A stretch of 40,877 nucleotides of DNA, taken from assembly GCA_017553785.1 (NCBI GenBank), contig JAFZKD010000082.1:1-40877 (forward strand), written 5' to 3'. Positions 24,778 through 32,808 of the stretch are shown piece after piece. Position 1 is the stretch's first letter. Every line of letters starts with the position of its first letter. The position numbers and the translations under genes are program-made. The stretch is from Muribaculaceae bacterium (GTDB lineage: Bacteria; Bacteroidota; Bacteroidia; Bacteroidales; Muribaculaceae). The notes under the pieces were generated by a model. That model saw only the letters and a program-made list of their open reading frames with translations. It was not told where the DNA came from and made no database searches.

Positions 24778-25749
24778 ATGAAGATGACATTATTATATAT
24801 AATACTGGCCACCCTCATGACAGCATGTGGAAGCACGGGCAACACCACCGCCAACGATACCAACGCCGAATCGGCATCTAGCGCGACCGCATCGACATAT
24901 GGCAAGTTTGATGGAGAAAGCGCGTTTTCCCTCGCCAAGCAGCAATGCGAATTTGGCCCGCGCGTTCCCGGCACTCCCGCCCATGCCAAGTGCGCCGAAT
25001 GGCTGACAAACTTCTTAAAAGCCTCGTGCGACAGCGTCATGGTGCAAACCGGTAAAGTCCAGACAGCCAAATCGGGCCGTCTTGACATCAAAAACATCAT
25101 CGGCATCATCAATCCCGAAGCCAGCCAGCGCCTGCTGCTGTTGGCACATTGGGACACCCGCCCATGGGCAGACAATGACCCGGATCCTGCCAACCACACC
25201 AAACCCGTGATGGGTGCCAATGATGGCGCCAGCGGTGTGGCCGTGCTGTTACAACTCGCACACCAACTCAAACAGGACGGAACCTCGCTTGGCATCGATA
25301 TCGTTCTGGTCGATGCCGAAGACCTGGGCGAGAATGATGTTGAGGAATCATGGGGACTGGGCACACAATACTGGGTAGAACACCCGCATGTAGCCGGCTA
25401 CAAACCCTTGTTCGGAATCCTGCTTGACATGGTGGGATCGGCTAGCGCCACCTTCACACGTGAGTACTACTCGATGCAGTATGCCAGCGGCTTTGTTGAC
25501 CTGGTTTGGAACTGTGCAACGGGCAGTCACTTCATGAATTCTCAAGGAGGCGCTGTCACCGACGACCACGTCTTTGTCAACCGCGCCGGTATCCCTTGCA
25601 TTGATATCATTGACATGCGTGCCGACAGCGATACGGGCTTCGGCCCCGAATGGCACACCGTTGACGACACCATCGACCACATCAGCCCCATCACCCTTGC
25701 CGAGGTGGGTCAAACCCTCCTCAACGTCATCGCCTCCCTCGAGCAGTAA
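24778..25749 (+). CDS. M28-family glutaminyl-peptide cyclotransferase lipoprotein
   Basis: The 323-residue product is a lipoprotein: the signal peptide ends at LMTAC with Cys17. It belongs to the M28 zinc-peptidase fold and most resembles mammalian-type glutaminyl cyclases, which turn N-terminal Gln into pyroglutamate after signal-peptide removal. The key segment is LLLLAHWDTRPWADNDPDP, then MGANDGASGVAVLLQLA with metal ligand Asp149, VDAEDLGEND with Glu181, and a late EWHTVDDTIDHI with the His. In Bacteroidetes such cyclases act in the periplasm on exported proteins. A simple aminopeptidase is the alternative. It stands alone between two terminators. Confidence 0.82.
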   Translation: MKMTLLYIILATLMTACGSTGNTTANDTNAESASSATASTYGKFDGESAFSLAKQQCEFGPRVPGTPAHAKCAEWLTNFLKASCDSVMVQTGKVQTAKSGRLDIKNIIGIINPEASQRLLLLAHWDTRPWADNDPDPANHTKPVMGANDGASGVAVLLQLAHQLKQDGTSLGIDIVLVDAEDLGENDVEESWGLGTQYWVEHPHVAGYKPLFGILLDMVGSASATFTREYYSMQYASGFVDLVWNCATGSHFMNSQGGAVTDDHVFVNRAGIPCIDIIDMRADSDTGFGPEWHTVDDTIDHISPITLAEVGQTLLNVIASLEQ

Positions 25750-25758
25750 CTCCCTAAT

Positions 25759-25806
25759 CGTGAACCAAGAAATTCAATCATGCGGTATTTCCAGTTCACG
25801 TTTTTT
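25759..25806 (+). terminator. Terminator after the glutaminyl cyclase gene
   Basis: CGTGAAC (25759-25765) pairs with GTTCACG (25794-25800), and inside GAAAT (25769-25773) pairs with ATTTC (25787-25791). Six T follow. Confidence 0.75.
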
Positions 25807-25831
25807 ATAACTCATATCAACTGATTTGAAC

Positions 25832-27046
25832 GTGAGAAGAGATACTGACAAACTGGAAGCCGCGAATGCACTACTGATGTACTGCACTTTCATAGGCGGT
25901 AGTATCTTTATCGGTATGCTCTTAAATTGGAATACTTTGAGCATGGAGTGGCGGGTAACGGGCGTTGTCTTCGCACTGCTGTCGATTTTCGGACTCTACA
26001 AAGCCGTCAGAATCTTGGCCAAGGAGACCGCCGATGAGGTCGAATTTGACAAAGAAAAGGTGAGCCACTACATGGATTTGGACATCAGAAAAACCAGAAT
26101 ACTAATAGCCGCGAATGCACTGACCACCTGCATGCTAGTCGGCGTTCTTGCCCTCATTTGCATTCTGCCTATCGACGATAATACCTTGCTGTGTGACTTG
26201 CCGATGAGGATGTGGATATGGATCATAGTAATTGCCATCATGTTTTTGCTGCTGTGTCTCGGAAAAGACAAAGCCGACAAGGAATTAGAGAGACTCTTGG
26301 CCGAATACAAGTTTTTTGGCCGCAATGCCATTCGGATCTCATTTGCGAAGAAAGGTAACGTCCCATTGCCTGCCGGTTGTTCCAAATATGGTGGACGACC
26401 TGATGTGGCCGATGATTTTCAGTGGCCACACGACAATAGCGACCGGCCCCTATCATTGTTGCTGCAAGTCGATTGTGCTGACCTCGCGCCCCTTGACCGC
26501 GAGGGCTTATTGCCCGCAAACAGACAACTGTATTTCTTCTACGAACTCAGCAAGATGAATCGGGGCGGCCAGAAGAGCACTGTCCGAGTCATCTATAACG
26601 ACAAGCCTTCATCACAACTGCATCCACTCGATTATCCTGTGAATCTCGACAAAGAATACCAGTTACAGGAATGTCGCTTGCAATTTACCCGATGCACGAG
26701 TTTCCCCAGAATTGAAGATCTTTGCCACTTGACATCATTAGACGAAGAAGATGAGAGTGAGTACTATGGTGTGTTTAATCGATTGTATGATAAATTCTGG
26801 AAGGGTGATGGACCTATCGGCAAAATGCTCGGTTACGCCGACCTCATTCAAGGGCCTATCGTCAATGACCTTGCTAATGAGGTACTCCTGTTGGAACTCT
26901 ATTCCAGTGAGAATTGGCAAGAGGATGACAAGACGCCTCACGATGTGCTGTTCAGCGACGGCGGCTGCATCTACTTCTACATCAAGCGGGAAGACCTGCT
27001 GGCACGACGCTTTAACAGCATAAAATTTGCCTTCCAGTGCGATTAA
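25832..27046 (+). CDS. Membrane-anchored DUF1963 (YwqG-like) protein
   Basis: The product, about 404 residues, has two parts. The N-terminal third holds about four membrane helices (near 16-36, 43-60, 92-113 and 126-146). The C-terminal part, from about residue 165, resembles DUF1963/YwqG: ISFAKKGNVPLPAGCSKYGG, DFQWPHDNSDRPLSLLLQVD, LYFFYELSK, and a late LFSDGGCIYFYIKREDLLAR. YwqG-like proteins are usually soluble and of unknown function, so the membrane anchor is unusual. The first ATG (25877) would cut into the first helix; GTG 25832 is chosen, with TTG 25826 possible. The gene is isolated between a terminator and a promoter. No function is assigned. Confidence 0.7.
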   Translation: MRRDTDKLEAANALLMYCTFIGGSIFIGMLLNWNTLSMEWRVTGVVFALLSIFGLYKAVRILAKETADEVEFDKEKVSHYMDLDIRKTRILIAANALTTCMLVGVLALICILPIDDNTLLCDLPMRMWIWIIVIAIMFLLLCLGKDKADKELERLLAEYKFFGRNAIRISFAKKGNVPLPAGCSKYGGRPDVADDFQWPHDNSDRPLSLLLQVDCADLAPLDREGLLPANRQLYFFYELSKMNRGGQKSTVRVIYNDKPSSQLHPLDYPVNLDKEYQLQECRLQFTRCTSFPRIEDLCHLTSLDEEDESEYYGVFNRLYDKFWKGDGPIGKMLGYADLIQGPIVNDLANEVLLLELYSSENWQEDDKTPHDVLFSDGGCIYFYIKREDLLARRFNSIKFAFQCD

Positions 27047-27091
27047 CCGATACTATTAATCATCAGACAATCACTTTTTAGTTCAAGAGCA

Positions 27092-27121
27092 TTGCTTCTT
27101 TAACAAATAACGCTACCTTTG
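27092..27121 (+). promoter_or_regulatory. Promoter of the prolyl oligopeptidase gene
   Basis: TTG at 27092-27094 and TACCTTTG at 27114-27121 are 19 bases apart. The implied start near 27128 leaves a leader of about 150 bases with a possible GAGGT/ACCTC stem. Confidence 0.65.
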
Positions 27122-27278
27122 CAATACGATAACTGGTGATAATCAATGGAGGTGAGTTTTCCCGGTTGAGAAACCTCTTATTTCAACACGGCATCGACTT
27201 TTTAACCTCTAAAAACCTATAGTGACTATAAAAAAAGAAGAAATCAATAACTAGAATAAACTTAATTAAATCAACCCA

Positions 27279-29399
27279 ATGAAGAAAGAAAGGATTTTAC
27301 TCATGAGCGCATTGATTGCAGCGTCGGCTGTGACGGCGCAGAACCGCATCAACTACCCAGACACGCGACGCGTGGACACGGTGGACACCTATTTCGGCAC
27401 ACAGGTGGCCGACCCTTACCGCTGGCTCGAGGATGACCGTAGCGCCGAGACCGAGGCCTGGGTTGCAGCCCAGAACAAAGTTACCCAAAACTATTTATCA
27501 AAGATTTCCTTCCGCAAGGATGTGAAAAAGCGCATCACCGAGCTCGCCAACTACGAGAAGATGGGCGCCCCCTTCAAGGTGAAGGACAAATTCTACTTCT
27601 TCAAGAACAATGGTCTGCAGAACCAGAGCGTGCTCTACGAGTATGACAAGGACGGCAACCACAAGATGGTGCTTGACCCCAACACGCTGAGCGAAGACGG
27701 CACCGTGGCGCTGCAGCAGCTGGATTTCTCCAAAGACGGACGCTATCTGGCCTATGTCATCACCCGCAGCGGCAGTGACTGGAACGAGATTTTCGTCAAG
27801 GACCTGAAAGAAGACAAGGTGCTTGATGACCACATCGTGTGGGCCAAGTTCACCGACGCGCAGTGGCTGGGTGACGGCTTCTTCTACAGCGGCTATGATG
27901 CCCCCGAGGATGCCAAGTCGTCCAAGAACGAGTTCCAGAAGGTGTATTACCACAAGCTGGGCACTCCGCAAAGTGAGGACTACATCGAGTATCAGGACAA
28001 GGGTGAACCGCTGCATTTCCACCAGGTGAGCGTGAGCGAGGACGAGCGTTACGTTATCCTGTGGAAGAGCGATGCCGAGGGCAACGACATCTATGTCAAG
28101 GATCTCAAGGACCGCAACCCGCACTATGTGCAGCTGATCGGCGGCATGAAGTATGAGCGCGGCATCATCGGCATCGACAATGGCAAAATCTACGTCATGA
28201 CCAACGAAGATGCCCCCAAGGGCAAGATTCTCACCTACGATGCCGAGACCCTGAAACCCACCAGCTGCGCCGAGTTCATTCCCGAGCAGGAATCGGTGCT
28301 CACCGGTGCCGTGATGGCCGACCACAAGTTCATCCTTACCTACGACAAGGACGCGTCAAGCCATCCCTACCTGTATGACCAGAACGGCAAACTCATCCGC
28401 GAGATCGAGCTGCCCACCTTCGGTTCAGTAGGTTTCAGCGCCAAGAAGGATGCGAAGGAAGTCTTCTACAGCTTCGCCAGCTACACCTTCCCCGGTGCCA
28501 TCTACAAGTATGACCTCGAGACAGGCAAGAGCGAACTCTTCTTCCAGCCTAAGGTCAACCTCAATAGCGAAGACTATGTGACCGAACAGGTGTTCTTCAA
28601 TAGCAAGGACGGAGCCCGCATCCCCATGTTCCTGGTTTACAAGAAGGGACTGAAGCGTGACGGCCAGCGTCCCACTTTCCTCTACGGCTACGGAGGTTTC
28701 AATGTGAGCCTCAACCCCGCCTTCACCTATACCCGCACGCTGTTCGCCATGATGGACTGCGGCGGCATCTGCGCCTATGTCAACCTGCGTGGTGGCGGCG
28801 AGTATGGCGAAGAATGGCATCAGGCAGGCACCAAGATGAACAAGCAGAACGTGTTTGACGACTTCATCGCTGCCGCCGAATGGCTCATTGGCAACAAGTA
28901 CACTTGCCCCGAGAAGCTCGCATGCAACGGTGCTAGCAATGGTGGTCTGCTCGTCGGAGCAGTGGTTAACCAGCGCCCCGATCTGTTTGCTTGTGCAGTG
29001 CCCCAGGTAGGTGTGATGGACATGCTGCGCTACCACGAGTTCACCATCGGTTGGAACTGGGCCCCTGACTACGGCCGCAGTGACGACAGCCCAGAGATGT
29101 TCAACTACCTGCGCAACTATTCTCCCCTGCACAACATCAAGAACGATGGCACACGCTATCCCGCCATCATGGTCACCACCGGCGACCACGATGACCGCGT
29201 GGTGCCTGCCCACAGCTTCAAGTATGCCGCCGAGCTCCAGCACTGCAATACCGGAAACCAGCCCAAGCTCATCCGCATTGACAGCAAGGCTGGCCACGGC
29301 CACAGCAAGCCCATCAGCAAGATCATCGACGAGTATGCCGACATCCAGTCGTTCATCATGTACAACCTAGGCGTCAAGTACAAATACAAAAAGAAATAA
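27279..29399 (+). CDS. Prolyl oligopeptidase family serine peptidase (S9A), secreted
   Basis: The 706-residue enzyme cleaves after proline in short peptides. An N-terminal signal peptide (MKKERILLMSALIAASAVTA) predicts a periplasmic location. The N-terminal YPDTRRVDTVDTYFGTQVAD with PYRWLED, and the seven-bladed propeller region that follows, are typical. The catalytic alpha/beta-hydrolase domain carries Ser553 in NGASNGGLLVG, an Asp in GDHDDRVVPAHS (637-640) and His673 in AGHGHSKP. Length is normal for the family. It has its own promoter with a long leader and its own terminator, so it is monocistronic. Physiological substrates are unknown. Confidence 0.95.
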   Translation: MKKERILLMSALIAASAVTAQNRINYPDTRRVDTVDTYFGTQVADPYRWLEDDRSAETEAWVAAQNKVTQNYLSKISFRKDVKKRITELANYEKMGAPFKVKDKFYFFKNNGLQNQSVLYEYDKDGNHKMVLDPNTLSEDGTVALQQLDFSKDGRYLAYVITRSGSDWNEIFVKDLKEDKVLDDHIVWAKFTDAQWLGDGFFYSGYDAPEDAKSSKNEFQKVYYHKLGTPQSEDYIEYQDKGEPLHFHQVSVSEDERYVILWKSDAEGNDIYVKDLKDRNPHYVQLIGGMKYERGIIGIDNGKIYVMTNEDAPKGKILTYDAETLKPTSCAEFIPEQESVLTGAVMADHKFILTYDKDASSHPYLYDQNGKLIREIELPTFGSVGFSAKKDAKEVFYSFASYTFPGAIYKYDLETGKSELFFQPKVNLNSEDYVTEQVFFNSKDGARIPMFLVYKKGLKRDGQRPTFLYGYGGFNVSLNPAFTYTRTLFAMMDCGGICAYVNLRGGGEYGEEWHQAGTKMNKQNVFDDFIAAAEWLIGNKYTCPEKLACNGASNGGLLVGAVVNQRPDLFACAVPQVGVMDMLRYHEFTIGWNWAPDYGRSDDSPEMFNYLRNYSPLHNIKNDGTRYPAIMVTTGDHDDRVVPAHSFKYAAELQHCNTGNQPKLIRIDSKAGHGHSKPISKIIDEYADIQSFIMYNLGVKYKYKKK

Positions 29400-29419
29400 A
29401 GTCGTTTCACCACAATAGC

Positions 29420-29453
29420 ACAAGGCGAGCCTCACACGGCCCGCCTTGTTTAA
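29420..29453 (+). terminator. Terminator after the prolyl oligopeptidase gene
   Basis: ACAAGGCG (29420-29427) pairs with CGCCTTGT (29442-29449) around a 14-base loop, followed by TTAA. The T-run is short. Confidence 0.65.
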
Positions 29454-29510
29454 TTCACCCACCCCAAAAGCTAAAGTCCAAAAGCTGACTGCCAATCACC
29501 AAAAAATCAC

Positions 29511-29518
29511 TAACTTTG
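29511..29518 (+). promoter_or_regulatory. -7 box immediately before the uvrA-like start codon
   Basis: TAACTTTG followed by C lies only four bases before ATG 29523. If this box is used, the transcript would start at or next to the start codon. Confidence 0.5.
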
Positions 29519-29522
29519 CGGC

Positions 29523-31790
29523 ATGAAAGGCGATACTATTGTTATCAAGGGGGCGAGGGAGAACAATCTCAAGGAGGTCTCGCTGGAAATCCCCAAGCAT
29601 CAAATCACGGTGTTCACGGGCGTGTCGGGTTCGGGCAAAAGCTCACTGGTCCTCGATACTATCGCGGCCAAGTCGAGGCGAGAACTGAACGACACGTTCC
29701 CGTCATTCGTGCAGCAATACCTGCCCAAATACGGGCGTCCTCACGTCGATGCCATCGAGAACCTGCCCATCGCCATTGTCATCGACCAGAAAAAGCCCGC
29801 CCAGAACTCCCGCTCGACAGTCGCCACCTATACCGACATAGCGGCCTTGCTGCGCCTGCTGTTCTCAAGGGTAGGCCAGCCCTTTGTGGGCTATGCCGAG
29901 TCGTTCAGTTTCAACCACCCCGAGGGAAGCTGTCCCCGCTGCTCAGGCCTGGGCGAAATCCGCGAGCTTGACATCCACAAACTGGTGGACTTTGACAAGA
30001 GCCTCAACGATGAGGACACGATACACTACATCGCCTTCGGCAAGGGCGGCTGGCGCTGGATCCGGTATGCCCACAGCGGTCTGTTCGATCTGGACAAGAA
30101 AATCCGCGACTACAGCCCCGAGGAACTTGACCTGTTCCTCAACAGCCCGCAGATCCGCCTCAAGAATCCGCCAGCAAACTGGCCCAAAACGGCAAAATAT
30201 GAGGGATTGATTCCCCGTATGTACCGCAGCATCATCAACTCTGAAGAAGGACTGCTGCACGCCGCCGTGCTGAATCCCATGCTAACCATGGGTGTGTGCC
30301 CTGACTGCGGCGGCACGAGGCTGAGTCCCCGAGTGTTGTCATGCAAAATTGAGGGCATTAACATCGCCCAAGCCTGCGCGATGTCCATTACACGGCTCAA
30401 CCAGTGGATAAAAGCGCTCACAGCACCACTGGCGGTGGATCTGAAACAGGCCATCAGTGCCAGACTAACAGCGCTAGAGGAAATCGGATTGGGTTACCTC
30501 AGCCTAGAGCGTGCCGTGGGCACCTTGTCGGGCGGTGAAGCACAACGCTGCAAGATCGCCAAATACATTAACTCGTCACTTGCCGATGTGCTTTATATCC
30601 TTGACGAGCCTAGCACAGGCCTGCATGACCATGACATCGAAAAGATGAAGCACTCGGTGCGCCGACTGCGTGACGCAGGCAACACGGTGCTGCTTGTTGA
30701 GCACCACCGTGAGATGATCGGTCTCGCCGACCACATCGTGGACATGGGACCAGGCCCAGGCAGTGAGGGCGGACGCATCATCTTTGAAGGTAATTATGAA
30801 CAGCTGCTGCGCAGCGGTACCAGCACCGGCCAGATGCTGAGCCAGCACGGCGACTTCAAATCAGAGCCGCGCCAAGCCCACGAGACGTTCCCGCTGCGCA
30901 ATGCCACGCTGCACAACCTCAAGGATGTCAGCATCGACCTGCCCATGGGCGTACTGACCGCTGTGGCAGGTGTGGCAGGTTCAGGCAAAAGCTCGCTGAT
31001 GGAATGTTTTCGCCGTGAGCACGGCAACGTGGTCTATATCAGCCAAAAGAACATCGGCGTGAGCCTGCGGTCCACGCCAGCCACCTATATGGATGTCGCA
31101 CCCGACATACGCAAGCGCTTTGCCAAGGCCCACAAAATCAAAGAGCAGTTTTTCACCTTCAACGGCAAGGGGGGCTGCCCCGTTTGCGGCGGTAAGGGAG
31201 TGGTCATTGCCGAGATGGCCTTCATGGACAACATCGAAACCACCTGTGAGGCCTGTCACGGCCTTCGCTACAGCCGCGAGGCGCTGGAATACACCAGCGA
31301 CGGTATGAACATCGCCCAGGTAATGGACCTATCGGTAAGACGAGCCAGCGAATTTTTCAAAGGCACAAGCATCGAAGAAAAGCTCCAGCCCATGATGGCC
31401 GTCGGGCTCCACTACCTGCACCTTAACCAGGCGCTGAGCACGCTGTCGGGCGGTGAGCTGCAACGCCTCAAAATGGCGTCCTGCCTCAAGCAGTACACCC
31501 TGCCACTTGAATCAGGCGGCACTCGTGGCGTGTTTGTGATAGATGAGCCTACCGACGGTCTTCACCTCAAAGACGTCCGCCACCTGATTGACCTGTTCGA
31601 GCGAATGGTTGATATGGGCAACACGGTCTATGTCATCGAGCACAATACCGATGTCATCAAAGCCGCCGACTATGTCATTGAACTTGGTCCAGGAGCAGGA
31701 GACCTGGGTGGTTCTGTCATCTACCACGGCACCCCACGCGGCATGCTCTCATGTCCACGTTCGGTTACAGCCCCCTATTTGGATAAATAA
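29523..31790 (+). CDS. UvrA-like ABC ATPase lacking the UvrB-binding domain
   Basis: The 755-residue protein has two ABC ATPase modules as in excinuclease UvrA but is about 190 residues short. Walker A motifs are GVSGSGKS (33-40) and GVAGSGKS (about 483-490); signatures are LSGGEAQR and LSGGELQR; DEPSTGLH and DEPTDGLH carry the Walker B acids. After LLFSRVGQP the sequence jumps to the SFSFNHPEGSCPRC segment, so the UvrB-binding insert and the first half of zinc finger 1 are missing. Zinc finger 2 is intact (CPVC and CEAC). This matches the class of UvrA paralogues that includes DrrC-type drug-resistance proteins. Repair through UvrB is unlikely; DNA binding or antibiotic tolerance is possible. 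Confidence 0.9.
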   Translation: MKGDTIVIKGARENNLKEVSLEIPKHQITVFTGVSGSGKSSLVLDTIAAKSRRELNDTFPSFVQQYLPKYGRPHVDAIENLPIAIVIDQKKPAQNSRSTVATYTDIAALLRLLFSRVGQPFVGYAESFSFNHPEGSCPRCSGLGEIRELDIHKLVDFDKSLNDEDTIHYIAFGKGGWRWIRYAHSGLFDLDKKIRDYSPEELDLFLNSPQIRLKNPPANWPKTAKYEGLIPRMYRSIINSEEGLLHAAVLNPMLTMGVCPDCGGTRLSPRVLSCKIEGINIAQACAMSITRLNQWIKALTAPLAVDLKQAISARLTALEEIGLGYLSLERAVGTLSGGEAQRCKIAKYINSSLADVLYILDEPSTGLHDHDIEKMKHSVRRLRDAGNTVLLVEHHREMIGLADHIVDMGPGPGSEGGRIIFEGNYEQLLRSGTSTGQMLSQHGDFKSEPRQAHETFPLRNATLHNLKDVSIDLPMGVLTAVAGVAGSGKSSLMECFRREHGNVVYISQKNIGVSLRSTPATYMDVAPDIRKRFAKAHKIKEQFFTFNGKGGCPVCGGKGVVIAEMAFMDNIETTCEACHGLRYSREALEYTSDGMNIAQVMDLSVRRASEFFKGTSIEEKLQPMMAVGLHYLHLNQALSTLSGGELQRLKMASCLKQYTLPLESGGTRGVFVIDEPTDGLHLKDVRHLIDLFERMVDMGNTVYVIEHNTDVIKAADYVIELGPGAGDLGGSVIYHGTPRGMLSCPRSVTAPYLDK

Positions 31791-31824
31791 GATTAACACA
31801 TCTTTCATTATAACTGTTGAACCC

Positions 31825-32796
31825 ATGCCTAACCAAACAAAACCCCGCCAATACGGACTGGATTTCCTCAAAGGGATCGCAGCGTGTTTTGTCGTATTCA
31901 TGCATGTGAAATTCCCCGACCAATTCGGAGACTACGTTGCCCGTGTCGGCACGTTCGCCGTACCCGTGTTTTTTATGACATCAGGCTATTTCGCACTCAA
32001 CGCCTCACGGTCTAAAGTGCTGAGATCCCTCAAGCGCACAGCGGTATATCTGCTTGTAGCCTATCTGCTCAATATCGTGAGAATCATGGTTACCATGGGG
32101 TTTGACATGGGGTCAGTGTTCCGTTTCTTCACTACCGAGGTGCTGGCACCCCAACATCTTCTCAAAGTGTTGGTCTTCAGCCAATCAAAACTCAGCGGAG
32201 TGGCATGGTTCCTCATCAGCTTGATGATGTGTTATGCGCTCAAGTACCTGTTGGGCAAGAAACTGCGATATCTGGGATATGCCGGAGCTGTTATCGGCAT
32301 CATCGGGGTGCTGCCCCCAGTGAGCAACCACGTGGGATTACCCATCAATAACCCGTGGATCAACGGCATTCCGTTCTTTATTATCGGTGAACTGCTACAT
32401 GATCACAAAGCATGGGTTCAGGAGCACATACCCAACTGGCTGATGATCGTATCGAGCATCGCGGGACTGGCTATATCAATCGCCGCATGCTACTATGGCA
32501 CCCAATGGTGGTATTGCGGCACGTTGCTGCTCTCCCCTGCCCTGTTCATCCTCTCTAGCCGTAGCGACATGAAGTATAACCCCATTTGCCTGATGGGTAG
32601 CACTTACGCCTTCTTCATCTACATTATCCATCCGCTCATGATGCATGCCTATGATGCCATCAGAACCGCCCCATCGACAACCGAATTGTGGTTGCGCCCG
32701 CTGATTGTCCTTGCGTTGACCATCCTGCTGGCCATCATCTACTATAGCGCCAAACGGTTTTTCATCCCGATTAAAGCAATTCAAAAAGAAAAATAA
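31825..32796 (+). CDS. Acyltransferase 3 family membrane protein
   Basis: The 323-residue polytopic inner-membrane protein belongs to the acyltransferase 3 family, which O-acetylates or acylates surface sugars and other substrates. It begins MPNQTKPRQYGLDFLKGIAA, and the motif GLDFLKGIAACFVVFMHVKF with the conserved His is the family hallmark. About ten hydrophobic segments follow, with a late YAFFIYIIHPLMMHAYDA. ATG 31825 starts at the natural N-terminus; in-frame upstream codons lie in the uvrA-like gene. It is 34 bases after that gene and 12 bases before the CotH gene, so all three may share a transcript. The acceptor is unknown. Confidence 0.88.
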   Translation: MPNQTKPRQYGLDFLKGIAACFVVFMHVKFPDQFGDYVARVGTFAVPVFFMTSGYFALNASRSKVLRSLKRTAVYLLVAYLLNIVRIMVTMGFDMGSVFRFFTTEVLAPQHLLKVLVFSQSKLSGVAWFLISLMMCYALKYLLGKKLRYLGYAGAVIGIIGVLPPVSNHVGLPINNPWINGIPFFIIGELLHDHKAWVQEHIPNWLMIVSSIAGLAISIAACYYGTQWWYCGTLLLSPALFILSSRSDMKYNPICLMGSTYAFFIYIIHPLMMHAYDAIRTAPSTTELWLRPLIVLALTILLAIIYYSAKRFFIPIKAIQKEK

Positions 32797-32808
32797 CGAT
32801 ATCTGAGT

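Noticed and set aside
27498-29303. Two long minus-strand frames (about 275 and 292 codons) opposite the prolyl oligopeptidase gene
   Set aside because: The plus strand encodes a full, well-conserved enzyme here. The antisense frames have no recognisable domain and come from the codon bias of the real gene.
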